From NCBI RefSeq assembly GCF_035987325.1, contig NZ_CP108488.1, positions 5,084,001 through 5,148,000 on the forward strand: DNA of 64,000 nt, given 5' to 3'. The notes under the pieces are model-generated. The model was given only the letters and a program-made list of their open reading frames with translations, did no database searches and was not told the DNA's origin. A program made the position numbers and the translations under genes. Each line of letters begins with the position of its first letter. Position 1 is the stretch's first letter. Shown here piece by piece: positions 44,992 through 53,681 of this stretch. The DNA comes from Streptomyces sp. NBC_01244 (GTDB lineage: Bacteria; Actinomycetota; Actinomycetes; Streptomycetales; Streptomycetaceae).

Positions 44992-46433
44992 GTGTGGGAC
45001 AACGGCGCGTGCGCCTTCCTGAAGGCCGACTGCCCCGACACCGCGAACCCCAGCCTGTGGCGGCAGGCGCAGCTCAGCTCCCAACAGGGCCTCTACGAGG
45101 TCGCCGACGGCGTCTACCAGGTACGGGGACTCGACCTCTCGAACATGACCCTCGTCGAGGGGGACCGCGGGGTCATCGTCATCGACCCGCTCATATCCGC
45201 CGAGACGGCGGCCGCCGCGCTCGGGCTGTACCGGGAGCACCGGGGGGACCGCCCGGTGACCGGCATGATCTACACGCACTCGCACGGCGACCACTTCGGC
45301 GGCGCCCGCGGCGTGCTCCCGCGCGGCACCGAGGAGGGCGTGCCGATCCTCGCGCCCGAGGGCTTCCCGGAGCACGCGGTCAGCGAGAACGTCTACGCCG
45401 GAAACGCCATGACCCGCCGCGCCGTCTTCATGTACGGGGACCGGCTGCCCAAGGCCCCCGACGGCCAGATCGGCGCCGGCCTGGGCATGGCCACCTCCAC
45501 CGGCACCATCACCCTCATCCCGCCCACCGTGGACATCACCTCCACCGGGCAGGAGGAGACGGTCGACGGCGTGCGGATCGTCTTCCAGCTCACCCCCGGC
45601 ACCGAGGCGCCGGCCGAGATGAACTTCCTCTTCCCCGACAAGCGGGCGTTGTGCCTGGCGGAGAACGCCACGCACAACATGCACAACATCCTGACCCTGC
45701 GGGGCGCCGTCGTCCGCGACTCCCGCATCTGGTCGCGCTGCCTCGACGAGGCGATCGAGGCTGGTTCAACGGCAACGCCGCCACCCTGTGGGAACACCCG
45801 CCCGTCGAACTCGCCAAGCGCTACGTCGACTCCATGGGCGGCCCCGGGGAGACCCTGACCAGGGCCCGCGCCTACGCCGACTCCGGCGACCTCCGCTTCG
45901 CGGCCACCCTCCTGAACCACCTGATCTTCGCCGAGCCCGGCCGTACGGACGCCAAGGAGACCCTCGCCGGCGTCTACGACGAGCTCGGCCAGGGCGCGGA
46001 GAACGGCACCTGGCGGAACTTCTACCTCACCTCCGCCATGGAGCTGCGCCAGGGTGAGAACGCGGCCCTGCTCGATACCGCCAACCCCGAGATGGCGATG
46101 GCCCTGACCACCGACATGCTCCTCGACTCGATCGCGGTCCGGATCGACGGCCCCCGGGCCTGGGACGAGGACCTCACCATCGACCTCGTCCTCACCGACG
46201 AGGGCAGCCATCACCGCCTCACCCTCCACAACGGCGCCCTCACCCACCGCACGGTCACCGGTCCCCGCACCCCGGCGGGCCTGACCCTCACGCTCACCAA
46301 GCCCCAACTCCTGGCCGCCCTCGCGGGCCGGACCCCGGACGGCGTCTCCACCACGGGATCCCCGGAGCTCCTCGCCCGCCTGTTCTCCTACGTGACGAAG
46401 CCCGACACCGCCTTCCCGATCGTGACGCCGTGA
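44992..46433 (+). pseudogene. Alkyl/aryl-sulfatase (SdsA1-like), broken
   Basis: The frame from 44992 encodes the metallo-beta-lactamase-fold core of SDS hydrolases: CPDTANPSLWRQAQLSSQQG, VIVIDPLISAETA, THSHGDHFGG (zinc ligands) and LAENATHNMHNI. At about 45760 the frame breaks and continues in another frame with WFNGNAATLWEHPPVELAKR to the stop at 46433. About 80 residues that normally link these parts (including the HHWP region) are missing, as are the signal peptide and the first 80 residues. Two lesions make function very unlikely. Confidence 0.85.
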
Positions 46434-46451
46434 CGCCGTGACGGGACAGGG

Positions 46452-46985
46452 TCAGGCCGCGCGGCAGAGGTCCGCGGGGCCGGCCGTGGCCGAGGCGCGG
46501 GCCACGGTCGCGGGTACGGGGCGGGCGGTACGGGCGGTACGGACGGCGGACGCGCTCTGCGTGCGGTGCTGCGCGAAGACGACGAGGCGCAGCACCGCGA
46601 ACCGCGCGGCACCGGCGAGCGCGGAGGCGGACAGGTAGACGACCTGTTCGCGCACGGCACTGGGCGACGCCTCTATCTGCCGCAGGACGAGCATCGCCGC
46701 GCAGGTCACCGCGTACGCGGCCGCCGCGGATCCGGCCGACTGCGCGTGCTGGCGCCAGGTCGCCCGCCCGCCCGCGCCGAAGGTGAAGCGGGCGTGCAGC
46801 TCGGTGGCGAGGAGCGTGGAGACCACGGTGATCAGGGCGTTGGCCAGGATCCAGGGGATCCAGGACGCGAGGCCCGCGACGGCGAAGCTGGAGGCGACCC
46901 CCACCCCTCCGCCGCAGAGCACGAAACGGGAGAAGGCGGTGAAGGCGCCGGATGCCGCCTGCTTCCGGCTCTGCACTGTCTCCAT
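46452..46985 (-). CDS. GtrA-like membrane protein
   Basis: 177 residues with four membrane helices (FSRFVLCGGGVGVASSFAVA; ILANALITVVSTLLATEL; SAAAAYAVTCAAMLVLRQI; LSASALAGAARFAVLRLVVF), the size and layout of GtrA proteins that flip or carry polyprenyl-linked sugars. The ATG at 46985 has GGAGGGG nine bases upstream. A strong inverted repeat lies 70-100 bp upstream. The C-terminal 35 residues are an Ala/Thr/Arg tail. Confidence 0.75.
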   Translation of the reverse strand: METVQSRKQAASGAFTAFSRFVLCGGGVGVASSFAVAGLASWIPWILANALITVVSTLLATELHARFTFGAGGRATWRQHAQSAGSAAAAYAVTCAAMLVLRQIEASPSAVREQVVYLSASALAGAARFAVLRLVVFAQHRTQSASAVRTARTARPVPATVARASATAGPADLCRAA

Positions 46986-47052
46986 GATCCAACCCCTCCG
47001 ATGGTGACTCCGTGAACGCGCGGCTCCGGGCCGCGGGCCGCGCGGTGCGCCG

Positions 47053-47088
47053 CTGTGGTGCCATGATGGCACATCAATGGCACCACAG
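47053..47088. promoter_or_regulatory. Perfect 12-bp inverted repeat, likely operator for gtrA-like gene
   Basis: CTGTGGTGCCAT (47053) and ATGGCACCACAG (47077) with a 12-base spacer that itself contains ATGGCA. Several related GGTGNCACC and GGTGGCGCCAT strings follow to 47133, as if for cooperative binding. Confidence 0.55.
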
Positions 47089-47162
47089 CGAGGGTTTTGG
47101 TGACACCACTCGTGCGGCTGGTGGCGCCATGGGCGGAGCCCGAAGCCTCGCGGGTTCACGGA

Positions 47163-47531
47163 TTCACGCGGTCCAGGGACTTCCAGAACGGCGTCGACCT
47201 CGAAGAGGCGGCGGCGGCCCGCTCCTCGCCGAAGGCGTCCGTGGTTCCCGGACTCGCCGCGGGCCGCTTCCAGGTCGGGGTGGGCCAGGTAACCGAGGGC
47301 CGCGAGCCGGTGGTTGACGGTGACGACGACCACGTCGCCCAGGGCGGCGAGCCGCTCGGCCCCGTACATGGCCCCGGCGCCGTCCCGGGCGCCCTCCCAC
47401 CGCACGGCGGGAGCCGGGGCCGCCCGCCGGCGTACCCCGGTGGGCGGCGCCGCGTAGGGGATGCCCTGGAAGGTGCGCACGTTTCCGGCGAGCGCGCCGA
47501 CGATGAGTGCGCGTGCTGTCCGCTTCAACAT
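47163..47531 (-). pseudogene. Type B carboxylesterase remnant
   Basis: From the ATG at 47531: ALAGNVRTFQGIPYAAPPTG (normal N-terminal motif), then a jump to MYGAERLAALGDVVVVTVNH, skipping the oxyanion HGG part, then a jump to FWKSLDRVN in another frame, which is the usual C terminus. The Ser and His active-site regions are gone. Resembles a decayed relative of the intact carboxylesterase at 61229. A TATACG-AG-CGTATA palindrome at 47533-47546 just upstream may be its old operator. Confidence 0.8.
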
Positions 47532-47532
47532 G

Positions 47533-47546
47533 TATACGAGCGTATA
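47533..47546. promoter_or_regulatory. Palindromic operator before the esterase remnant
   Basis: TATACG and CGTATA separated by AG form a perfect palindrome next to the remnant start codon. No adjacent regulator gene remains. Confidence 0.45.
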
Positions 47547-47814
47547 AATCCGGGCTACGGCACACAGGCCGGTCGTCCCCCGACCGCGTACGGGGCTACC
47601 CCCAGCACGCGGAGCGGCGGGGCATGGGGTCCACAAGGCCCGTGGGCCCGCACGGCCTCCAATCCGGAAACTGACCCGGTCCCCAGCGGCGCGGCTCGTG
47701 CACGCTGCCGGCGGCGGGGCGCGGCGCCGGGACTCCACGGCGGCTCCGCGGATCTCGAGTTGAGGCCCCGCGCCATCGGCGTAGCGTGAAAGAGGGCCGA
47801 GAGGAGCAAACGCC

Positions 47815-49191
47815 ATGGGCAAGCCCTCGATCGAGCAGTTGCGTGAACGTGTCCGCGGGGCGGTCACCACCCCTGACGACGACGCCGGCGCCTACGACGA
47901 GGCGCGCAAGGTCTACAACGCCATGATCGACAGGCGTCCGGCCGCCGTCGTGCGCTGTGTCAACGCGGGCGACGTCATGGCCTCGGTCGACTTCGCACGG
48001 GAGAACGGGCTCGATCTCGCCGTGCGCGGCGGCGGGCACAGCGTGCCCGGCTTCGGTACCTGCGACGGCGGCGTCGTGGCCGATCTGTCCGGCATGCGCG
48101 GCGTGCGCGTCGACCCCGTACGGCAGACGGCACGTGCCGAAGGCGGCGCGACCTGGGGTGATTTCAACGCCGCGACGCACGCCTTCGGTCTGGCGACGAC
48201 CGGGGGAATCATCTCGACCACGGGCGTCGGCGGACTCACCCTCGGTGGCGGTATCGGCTATCTCTCCCGCGGACTCGGGCTGAGCTGCGACAACCTGGTC
48301 TCCGCCGACGTGGTGACCGCGGACGGCCGGTTGCTCATCGCGAGCGAGGAGGAGAACGACGACCTCTTCTGGGCCCTTCGAGGCGGCGGCGGCAACTTCG
48401 GCGCGGTGACCTCCTTCGAGTTCCGGCTCAGCCCCGTCGACCACATCTACGGCGGGCCGATGCTCTTCGAAGTGGAGGACGCCGCCACCGTGCTGCGCTC
48501 CTTCGGCGAATACATCGCGGGTGCGCCGGAGGAACTCGGCGCGTTCCCGGCCTTCCAGCTGGCTCCGCCGCTCCCGTTCATCCCGGAGGACCGGCACGGC
48601 GATCCCTTCGTCCTGATCGTCTCGTGCTGGGCGGGTCCGCTGGACGAGGGGCCGCGCGCCCTCCAGGCCTTCCGCGACTTCGCCCCGGTGGTCGCCGAGC
48701 ACGTCGGGCCCATGCCGTATCCCGCGCTCAACAGCGCCTTCGACGCGCTGGTACCGCCCGGCCTCCAGCACTACTGGAAGGCCAACTTCGTGACCGAGCT
48801 CAGCGACGCCGCGATCGCGGCGCACGTCCAGCACGGGCCACGGCTGCCGGCCCTGAACTCGACGGTCCACATCTACCCCATCGACGGTGCCTGCCACCGG
48901 GTCGCGCCGGAGGCAACGGCCTTCGCCTACCGCGACGCCTCGTTCGCCACCGTCATCGCCGGCATGTGGCCCGACGCATCCGCGAACGAGGCCAACACCG
49001 CGTGGGTGCGCGACTACTACGAAGCGACCGCCCCGCACTCGGAGGCAGGCGGCTACATCAACTTCATGGCCGACGACGACCAGAGCCGGATCAGGGCCAA
49101 CTACAAGACCAACTACGACCGCCTCGTCGAGGTCAAGCGGAAGTACGACGCAGGAAACCTCTTCCACCTGAACCAGAACATCAAGCCCTAG
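47815..49191 (+). CDS. FAD-linked oxidoreductase (berberine bridge enzyme type)
   Basis: 458 residues. FAD-binding domain with the flavin-attachment motif RGGGHSVPGFGTCDGGVV (His, for covalent link) and GVGGLTLGGGIGYLSRGLGL; the BBE C-terminal strand YYEATAPHSEAGGYINFMA and NLFHLNQNIKP end the protein. The second (Cys) attachment site, usually in the GGGxGxLxRxxGLxxD segment, is Ser-Cys shifted (GLSCD). Oxidises an unidentified alcohol, sugar or phenolic. GAGAGGAG precedes ATG 47815. Ends before a terminator. Confidence 0.9.
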   Translation: MGKPSIEQLRERVRGAVTTPDDDAGAYDEARKVYNAMIDRRPAAVVRCVNAGDVMASVDFARENGLDLAVRGGGHSVPGFGTCDGGVVADLSGMRGVRVDPVRQTARAEGGATWGDFNAATHAFGLATTGGIISTTGVGGLTLGGGIGYLSRGLGLSCDNLVSADVVTADGRLLIASEEENDDLFWALRGGGGNFGAVTSFEFRLSPVDHIYGGPMLFEVEDAATVLRSFGEYIAGAPEELGAFPAFQLAPPLPFIPEDRHGDPFVLIVSCWAGPLDEGPRALQAFRDFAPVVAEHVGPMPYPALNSAFDALVPPGLQHYWKANFVTELSDAAIAAHVQHGPRLPALNSTVHIYPIDGACHRVAPEATAFAYRDASFATVIAGMWPDASANEANTAWVRDYYEATAPHSEAGGYINFMADDDQSRIRANYKTNYDRLVEVKRKYDAGNLFHLNQNIKP

Positions 49192-49236
49192 CCCACCGCG
49201 GCGCCGCACCCCTCCGCCGTGTCGCCGACTGCGCCG

Positions 49237-49280
49237 AGAGGCCTGGACAACAAACCAGCCCCAGGTCGCCGACCTGGGGC
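49237..49280 (+). terminator. Terminator resembling the att-repeat terminators
   Basis: Arms GCCCCAGGTC and GACCTGGGGC (49258-49280) followed by TTT. The bases before it (GGCCTGGACAA) match the leader GGTCTAGACAA of the three tRNA-fragment repeats at 58-64 kb, but no tRNA fragment follows here. Confidence 0.75.
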
Positions 49281-49345
49281 TTTGCGGAGTTCCCGCTCGG
49301 GGTGTTCCGGTCGCGGGACCACCGTCCCGGACGGACACCTTCGCC

Positions 49346-49684
49346 TCAGGCCGAGTCCGACGGTGTGGACGCTTCTGCGGCGCGGCGATATTCGGCATTG
49401 ATGCGCTGGGCTTCCTCGAGCTGGTCTTCGAGGATGACGATGCGGCAGGCCGACTCGATGGGTGTGCCCTGGTCGACGAGTTCGCGGGCGCGGGCAGCGA
49501 TGCGCAGCTGGTAGCGGGAGTAGCGGCGGTGTCCGCCGGCGGAGCGGAGCGGGGTGATGAGACGGGCTTCGCCGATCGCCCGGAGGAATCCCTGCGTGGT
49601 GCCGAGCATCTCGGCGGCCCGGCCCATGGTGTAGGCGGGGTAGTCGTCGTCGTCGAGACGGCCGAACGAGTCGTCTGCTGTCAT
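49346..49684 (-). CDS. MerR-type HTH regulator (single HTH)
   Basis: 112 residues. HTH: AYTMGRAAEMLGTTQGFLRA then LITPLRSAGGHRRYSRYQLR, which is the wing signature of MerR/BldC-like proteins. A short coiled coil (residues about 85-110, IVILEDQLEEAQRINAEYRR) may mediate dimers. No effector domain. GAGAGG precedes the ATG at 49684. Related small MerR proteins often lie near cold-shock genes in Streptomyces. Confidence 0.85.
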   Translation of the reverse strand: MTADDSFGRLDDDDYPAYTMGRAAEMLGTTQGFLRAIGEARLITPLRSAGGHRRYSRYQLRIAARARELVDQGTPIESACRIVILEDQLEEAQRINAEYRRAAEASTPSDSA

Positions 49685-49975
49685 TGAACCTCTCTCGTGG
49701 AACGCGTGGAGGGGCCCTGGCGCCTATGGCACCAGGGCCCCGAAGGAACTACTACACCATCTGTCGGCCCTGATACTGCGCCGACCCTGTGATTCCGCCG
49801 ACCCGGCCGAGATGCTGCCGGGGGTGCGGGGATCGCGGTTGCTTGACCGGAGACCACCTCGCTATCGATGTCCTGCGGTACCCGGGCTCAGGTTTCCACC
49901 CGGGCGATCCTGATGGTGCTCGGCTCCTCCGTTCTTCCCTCGGTGATCAACTGCTTGCCTGCTACTTCACTGCTG

Positions 49976-50183
49976 GGTACTGCGTACTGCATTTCACGGG
50001 TACTGCCACTGCGGTAACTGCGGTACTTCTCTCGGCTGCCCCTGATCACTGCGGGCCGCCCGGTCCGGTCGTCAGTCCCGTCGCCGTCCTGCAACCGCTG
50101 TGGCTTCGACACTCCACGACCGCACCGCCCTGCTGAACTGCACCTACTCGTACTGCTCGCAGTACTCGTACTGCGGGTACTGC
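49976..50183. repeat. Cluster of GTACTG motifs with one perfect palindrome
   Basis: At least seven copies of GTACTG or its complement occur in 208 bp. The best pair is a perfect palindrome at 50159-50174 (GCAGTACTCGTACTGC). The spacing is irregular. The cluster could be a binding array for a DNA-binding protein or a plasmid-type replication or transfer site, or a low-complexity mutation product. Confidence 0.6.
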
Positions 50184-50255
50184 TGCCCGGCAGTTCGTTT
50201 CTGCCAGGCCCTGCTGTCTCTCTGGGCTACGAGAGAAACCATAACCACGCTGCAA

Positions 50256-50313
50256 CCCAATGTCTACTCCAGCCGCGATAGATTTTCGTTCGGCTGGCGA
50301 AGAGGTAATCGGC
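50256..50313 (+). repeat. 58-bp direct repeat, copy 1
   Basis: Begins CCCAATGTCTACTCC and ends GAGGTAATCGGC. It shares about 80% of positions with copy 2 at 51681-51738 in the same orientation. The two copies flank the dehydrogenase gene. Confidence 0.85.
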
Positions 50314-50369
50314 ATCGGCTGCTCTCGTACCTGAGGCCTCGGAGGGGGACGGGGGCGGGGGCCAGCCGT

Positions 50370-50431
50370 GCGTACACACGTGAGGGGGCCGGGACCGCAG
50401 TTGCGGTCCCGGCCCCCTCACGTGTGTACGC
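50370..50431. terminator. Exceptionally long perfect hairpin after the dehydrogenase gene
   Basis: Arms of 30 bases (50370-50399 and 50402-50431) pair without mismatch around a two-base centre. It lies 42 bp beyond the stop of the minus-strand dehydrogenase gene and should stop transcription from either direction. Confidence 0.85.
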
Positions 50432-50473
50432 CGGTCACTTCGAATGACATGCCGCCGACCAGGTGGCATCGGT

Positions 50474-51628
50474 TCAGAGCAGCGCGTGCGGGTACTGTGC
50501 GGCGCGCTGCTGAAAGGCCAGGACTGCTGGATTCTGGACGGTGCCGCCGCGGATTTCGATCGCCCGGCGAATGGTGTGGTCGCCGTCCCAGCCGGCCGGC
50601 CCTTCGAGGACCGACCGCAGGAACGGGATCAGCGCCTCGCTGTTCTCCCAGGTGGCGGCATCCCACAGGTAGGAGGGGCTGTGATCCACGGCGTAGTAGT
50701 GGACCTGGTCGCCGACGGTGAACATCGGCGCGCTGAAGGTGGTGGGCCGAGCCCAGGCGAAACCCATGTCCTCGTCGCAGGAGACGTCGATGACGAGGGT
50801 GCCGGGCGCGAGCTTCGGCAGGTCCTCCTCTATCAGGAACATCAGCGGCGCCGCGGTGTCCTGGAGCACGCAGTTGACGATGATGTCGTGCCCCGCGAGG
50901 AAGTCGGCCAGCGGCTCCGGGCCGTCCTCGGTGACTACGATGCTGCGCCGCGGGTCGAGGGTGTCGTCGGCCACGTCGTGATCGAAGTGCACGATCCGTG
51001 CCGAGTGGATCGGTGAGCTGACGGCGGCGATGCCGCGGGCAGTCAGCACATCCACATCGTGAACGCCCAGCGCACTGAGCGCGGTTACCGCGCCGCGGGC
51101 GGTGGCGCCGAAGCCGATCACGACCGCACGCCGCCGGCGCCCGTAGTCACCGGTCGCCCCGGTCAGCTGCATGGCGTGCAGCACCGACGAGTAGCCGGCC
51201 AGCTCGTTGTTCTTGTGGAAGACGTGGAGACTGAATCCCCCGTCCCGGGTCCAGTGGTTCATCGCCTCGAAGGCGATCACCGTGAGCCTGCGGTCGATGG
51301 CGGCCTGCGTGACCTTCTCGTCCTGCACGCAGTGCGGCCACCCCCACAGCACCTGCCCGTCCCGCAGGTCCTCCAGATCTTCGTGCAGCGGTTTGGCCAG
51401 CAGGATGACGTCGCACTCCGTGATCAGTTCCTCGCGTGAGCGGAAACCGGCGACCCACGGAGCAAGCTGACCGTCCGAAACGCCGAAGTGAACGCCGTAA
51501 CCGGTCTGCAGGTAGATGTGGGGCTGAAGGTCGGCATCGATGCGTTCGAAGTGCGCCGGGTGGATCGGCAGACGGTGTTCGTTCTCTTTACGGGTCTGCG
51601 ACATGATTCCGAGCTTGAGCTGCTGCAC
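50474..51628 (-). CDS. N5-(carboxyethyl)ornithine synthase/alanine dehydrogenase family protein
   Basis: 384 residues. The N terminus KLGIMSQTRKENEHRLPIHP is the AlaDH/PNT substrate domain (with the Arg and Lys of the family) and the C-terminal half has a Rossmann fold (RRAVVIGFGATARGAVTAL). FDHDVADDTLDP and VIDVSCDEDMGFAWA match the CEO synthase branch, which joins pyruvate and ornithine by reductive amination. GTG at 51628 has AAAGGGG. The gene stands alone between 58-bp direct repeats with its own very strong terminator, so it looks like a transferred cassette. Confidence 0.75.
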   Translation of the reverse strand: MQQLKLGIMSQTRKENEHRLPIHPAHFERIDADLQPHIYLQTGYGVHFGVSDGQLAPWVAGFRSREELITECDVILLAKPLHEDLEDLRDGQVLWGWPHCVQDEKVTQAAIDRRLTVIAFEAMNHWTRDGGFSLHVFHKNNELAGYSSVLHAMQLTGATGDYGRRRRAVVIGFGATARGAVTALSALGVHDVDVLTARGIAAVSSPIHSARIVHFDHDVADDTLDPRRSIVVTEDGPEPLADFLAGHDIIVNCVLQDTAAPLMFLIEEDLPKLAPGTLVIDVSCDEDMGFAWARPTTFSAPMFTVGDQVHYYAVDHSPSYLWDAATWENSEALIPFLRSVLEGPAGWDGDHTIRRAIEIRGGTVQNPAVLAFQQRAAQYPHALL

Positions 51629-51680
51629 GATGCCCCTTTGAATGCTGTCTGTCCCACGCGGGCCGGAGCACGGGGGGACC

Positions 51681-51738
51681 CCCAATGTCTACTCCGGCCG
51701 CGATAGATTTTCATGCGGTCGAGGACGAGGTAATCGGC
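51681..51738 (+). repeat. 58-bp direct repeat, copy 2
   Basis: Same orientation as copy 1 at 50256. It lies 53 bp before the dehydrogenase start on the upstream side. Read on the minus strand both copies contain the codons for KIYRG.SRHW, perhaps from a duplicated coding or promoter piece. Confidence 0.85.
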
Positions 51739-51776
51739 GCCACTGACCGGGCGCCGGCTCGCACCGGTCGAGTCGG

Positions 51777-52088
51777 TCAGACCGTCACAGGGGCGCCGAG
51801 CATCGCGGATGCGTGCTGGAGCGGACTGAGGACGCGCGTGGGCGCGGCGGCCCGGGGGATTCCGCGGCAGGTGAAGCCGAGCTGGGTCATGGCCCGCAGG
51901 ACTTCACCGACGCTGAAGTCACGCCTGTCCTGGCGGGTGATGACCTGGCCGACCTGCTTCACGGGGTAGACGCGGCGGCCGATGATCACGGAGTCGCCGA
52001 CGACCTCCTCGGGCTTGATGCCCTTCATCGAATCCAGGACGCCGCTCTTGGTCAGTTCGAACGGGAAGCGGGCGATGACACAGCGCAT
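51777..52088 (-). CDS. SCO5918-type small protein
   Basis: 103 residues: MRCVIARFPFELTKSGVLDS, then KGIKPEEVVGDSVIIGRRVY and KQVGQVITRQDRRDFS, a conserved streptomycete family of unknown role that is coded next to DEAD-box helicase and cold-shock genes. It has no signal or membrane helix. It follows the helicase by 58 bp and may be co-transcribed. Its steady linkage suggests a part in RNA handling in the cold or under stress. Confidence 0.75.
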   Translation of the reverse strand: MRCVIARFPFELTKSGVLDSMKGIKPEEVVGDSVIIGRRVYPVKQVGQVITRQDRRDFSVGEVLRAMTQLGFTCRGIPRAAAPTRVLSPLQHASAMLGAPVTV

Positions 52089-52146
52089 GGTGCCTCACAG
52101 GAAGAAGGAGAGGGGGTCTGATCACGTGGTTGTCAGGCCGCCGATG

Positions 52147-53673
52147 TCAGGCCGCCGCATCGAAGGCGGACTGCCGCGCGCTCGCGCGCCGGGCAGCCGA
52201 CATGGGCCCGCGCCGCCCGCGGGAGGAGCCGCCGCTGCGCTTGGGCCGCTCGGACACCGGCGCGGTGATGGTGACGGGGATTCCGGAGGGGGCCTGGGCG
52301 CCGGTGATCCGGTTGAGGGCCTCGTCGCCGGAGCGGACCTGGGTGGTCTGCGGGACGATCCCGGCGGCCTGCATGAGACGGGTCATGTCACGGCGCTGGT
52401 GGGGGGTGACCAGGGTGACGACACTGCCGGACTCGCCCGCGCGGGCGGTGCGGCCGCCGCGGTGGAGGTAGTCCTTGTGGTCGGTCGGCGGGTCCACGTT
52501 GACGACGAGGTCGAGGTTGTCGACGTGGATTCCGCGAGCGGCCACGTTCGTGGCGATCAGGACGGTGACGTGCCCCGTCTTGAACTGGGCCAGGGTCCGG
52601 GTCCGCTGCGGCTGGGACTTCCCGCCGTGCAGGGCCGCGGCGCGGACCCCGCTGTCGAGGAGGTCCTGGGTGAGACGGTCCACGGCGTGCTTGGTGTCGA
52701 GGAACATGATCACGCGGCCGTCGCGGGCGGCGATCTCCGTCGTCGTCCGCTGCTTGTCGGCGCCGTGGACGTACAGGACGTGGTGCTCCATCGTGGTCAC
52801 CGCGCCCTGCGAGGGATCGACGGAGTGCACGACCGGGTCCGTCAGGTACCGGCGCACCAGCAGGTCGACGTTGCGGTCGAGGGTGGCGGAGAACAGCATC
52901 CGCTGGCCCTCGGGGCGCACCTGGTCGAGGAGTGCGGTGACCTGGGGCATGAAGCCCATGTCCGCCATCTGGTCGGCCTCGTCGAGGACGGTGATCGCGA
53001 CCTGGTTCAGCCGGCAGTCGCCGCGATCGATGAGGTCCTTCAGACGTCCGGGGGTCGCAACCACGACTTCGGCGCCGCCGCGCAGGGCGTTGGCCTGACG
53101 GCCGATGGGCATGCCGCCGACGACGGTGGCAAGGCGGAGCCTGACCGCTCGGGCGTACGGGGTGAGGGCGTCGGTCACCTGCTGGGCCAGCTCGCGGGTG
53201 GGTACGAGGATCAGTGCGAGCGGCTGGTGGGGCTCGGCGCGCTGCCCGGCGGTGCGGGCCAGCAGGGCGAGGCCGAACGCCAGGGTCTTTCCGGAGCCGG
53301 TCCGGCCGCGGCCGAGGACGTCCCGGCCCGCAAGGGTGTTGGGCAGGGTGGCGCCCTGGATCGGGAAGGGCACGCTCACGCCCTGCGCCCCGAGGGCGGC
53401 GAGCAGCTCGGCGGGCATGTCGAGATCGGCGAAGGCTTCGACGGCGGGCAGCGCGGGAGTGATCGTCTTCGGCGGCGCGAACTCGCCCTGTACCGCGGCC
53501 GGCCGGCGGCCTGAGCCGCCTGAGCGGCTCGGACCTGCGGAACGGCTTCGAGCCGGGGAGCCCGAGGAGCCGAATCGGCTGCCCCGCTCCGAACCGGCGC
53601 CGTTGCCGAAAGCAGGGCCGCCGGTGCGGCTGCGGGTACGGGACGAGCGCTCGTTCTTGCGCGTGGGGTTCAT
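52147..53673 (-). CDS. DEAD-box RNA helicase
   Basis: 508 residues. An Arg/Ser/Gly-rich N terminus (about 70 residues), then the helicase core: motif I GRGRTGSGKT, Ia PTRELAQQ, Ib TPGRL, II DEAD (VLDEADQMADM), III SAT, IV/V ATNVAARGIHVDNLDLVVNV, and VI HRGGRTARAG. The C-terminal tail is again basic (KRSGGSSRGRRG), for RNA binding. ATG at 53673. The ribosome site AAGGAAGG is in the 3' arm of a 12-bp stem (see separate entry). Likely unwinds structured RNA in the cold. Confidence 0.93.
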   Translation of the reverse strand: MNPTRKNERSSRTRSRTGGPAFGNGAGSERGSRFGSSGSPARSRSAGPSRSGGSGRRPAAVQGEFAPPKTITPALPAVEAFADLDMPAELLAALGAQGVSVPFPIQGATLPNTLAGRDVLGRGRTGSGKTLAFGLALLARTAGQRAEPHQPLALILVPTRELAQQVTDALTPYARAVRLRLATVVGGMPIGRQANALRGGAEVVVATPGRLKDLIDRGDCRLNQVAITVLDEADQMADMGFMPQVTALLDQVRPEGQRMLFSATLDRNVDLLVRRYLTDPVVHSVDPSQGAVTTMEHHVLYVHGADKQRTTTEIAARDGRVIMFLDTKHAVDRLTQDLLDSGVRAAALHGGKSQPQRTRTLAQFKTGHVTVLIATNVAARGIHVDNLDLVVNVDPPTDHKDYLHRGGRTARAGESGSVVTLVTPHQRRDMTRLMQAAGIVPQTTQVRSGDEALNRITGAQAPSGIPVTITAPVSERPKRSGGSSRGRRGPMSAARRASARQSAFDAAA

Positions 53674-53681
53674 GCGTAACC

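Larger units (their letters stand above)
49685..50369. other. Non-coding stretch with direct repeat and GTACTG cluster
   Basis: No convincing gene in 685 bp. It contains the MerR promoter, the GTACTG repeat cluster (49976-50183) and the first copy of a 58-bp direct repeat. Short frames on both strands run through the repeats with poor codon bias. Confidence 0.6.

Noticed and set aside
49888..50112. 74-residue frame on the minus strand
   Set aside because: It reads through the GTACTG cluster (giving SYRSYRSG-type residues), lacks a ribosome site and has poor third-position G+C bias.
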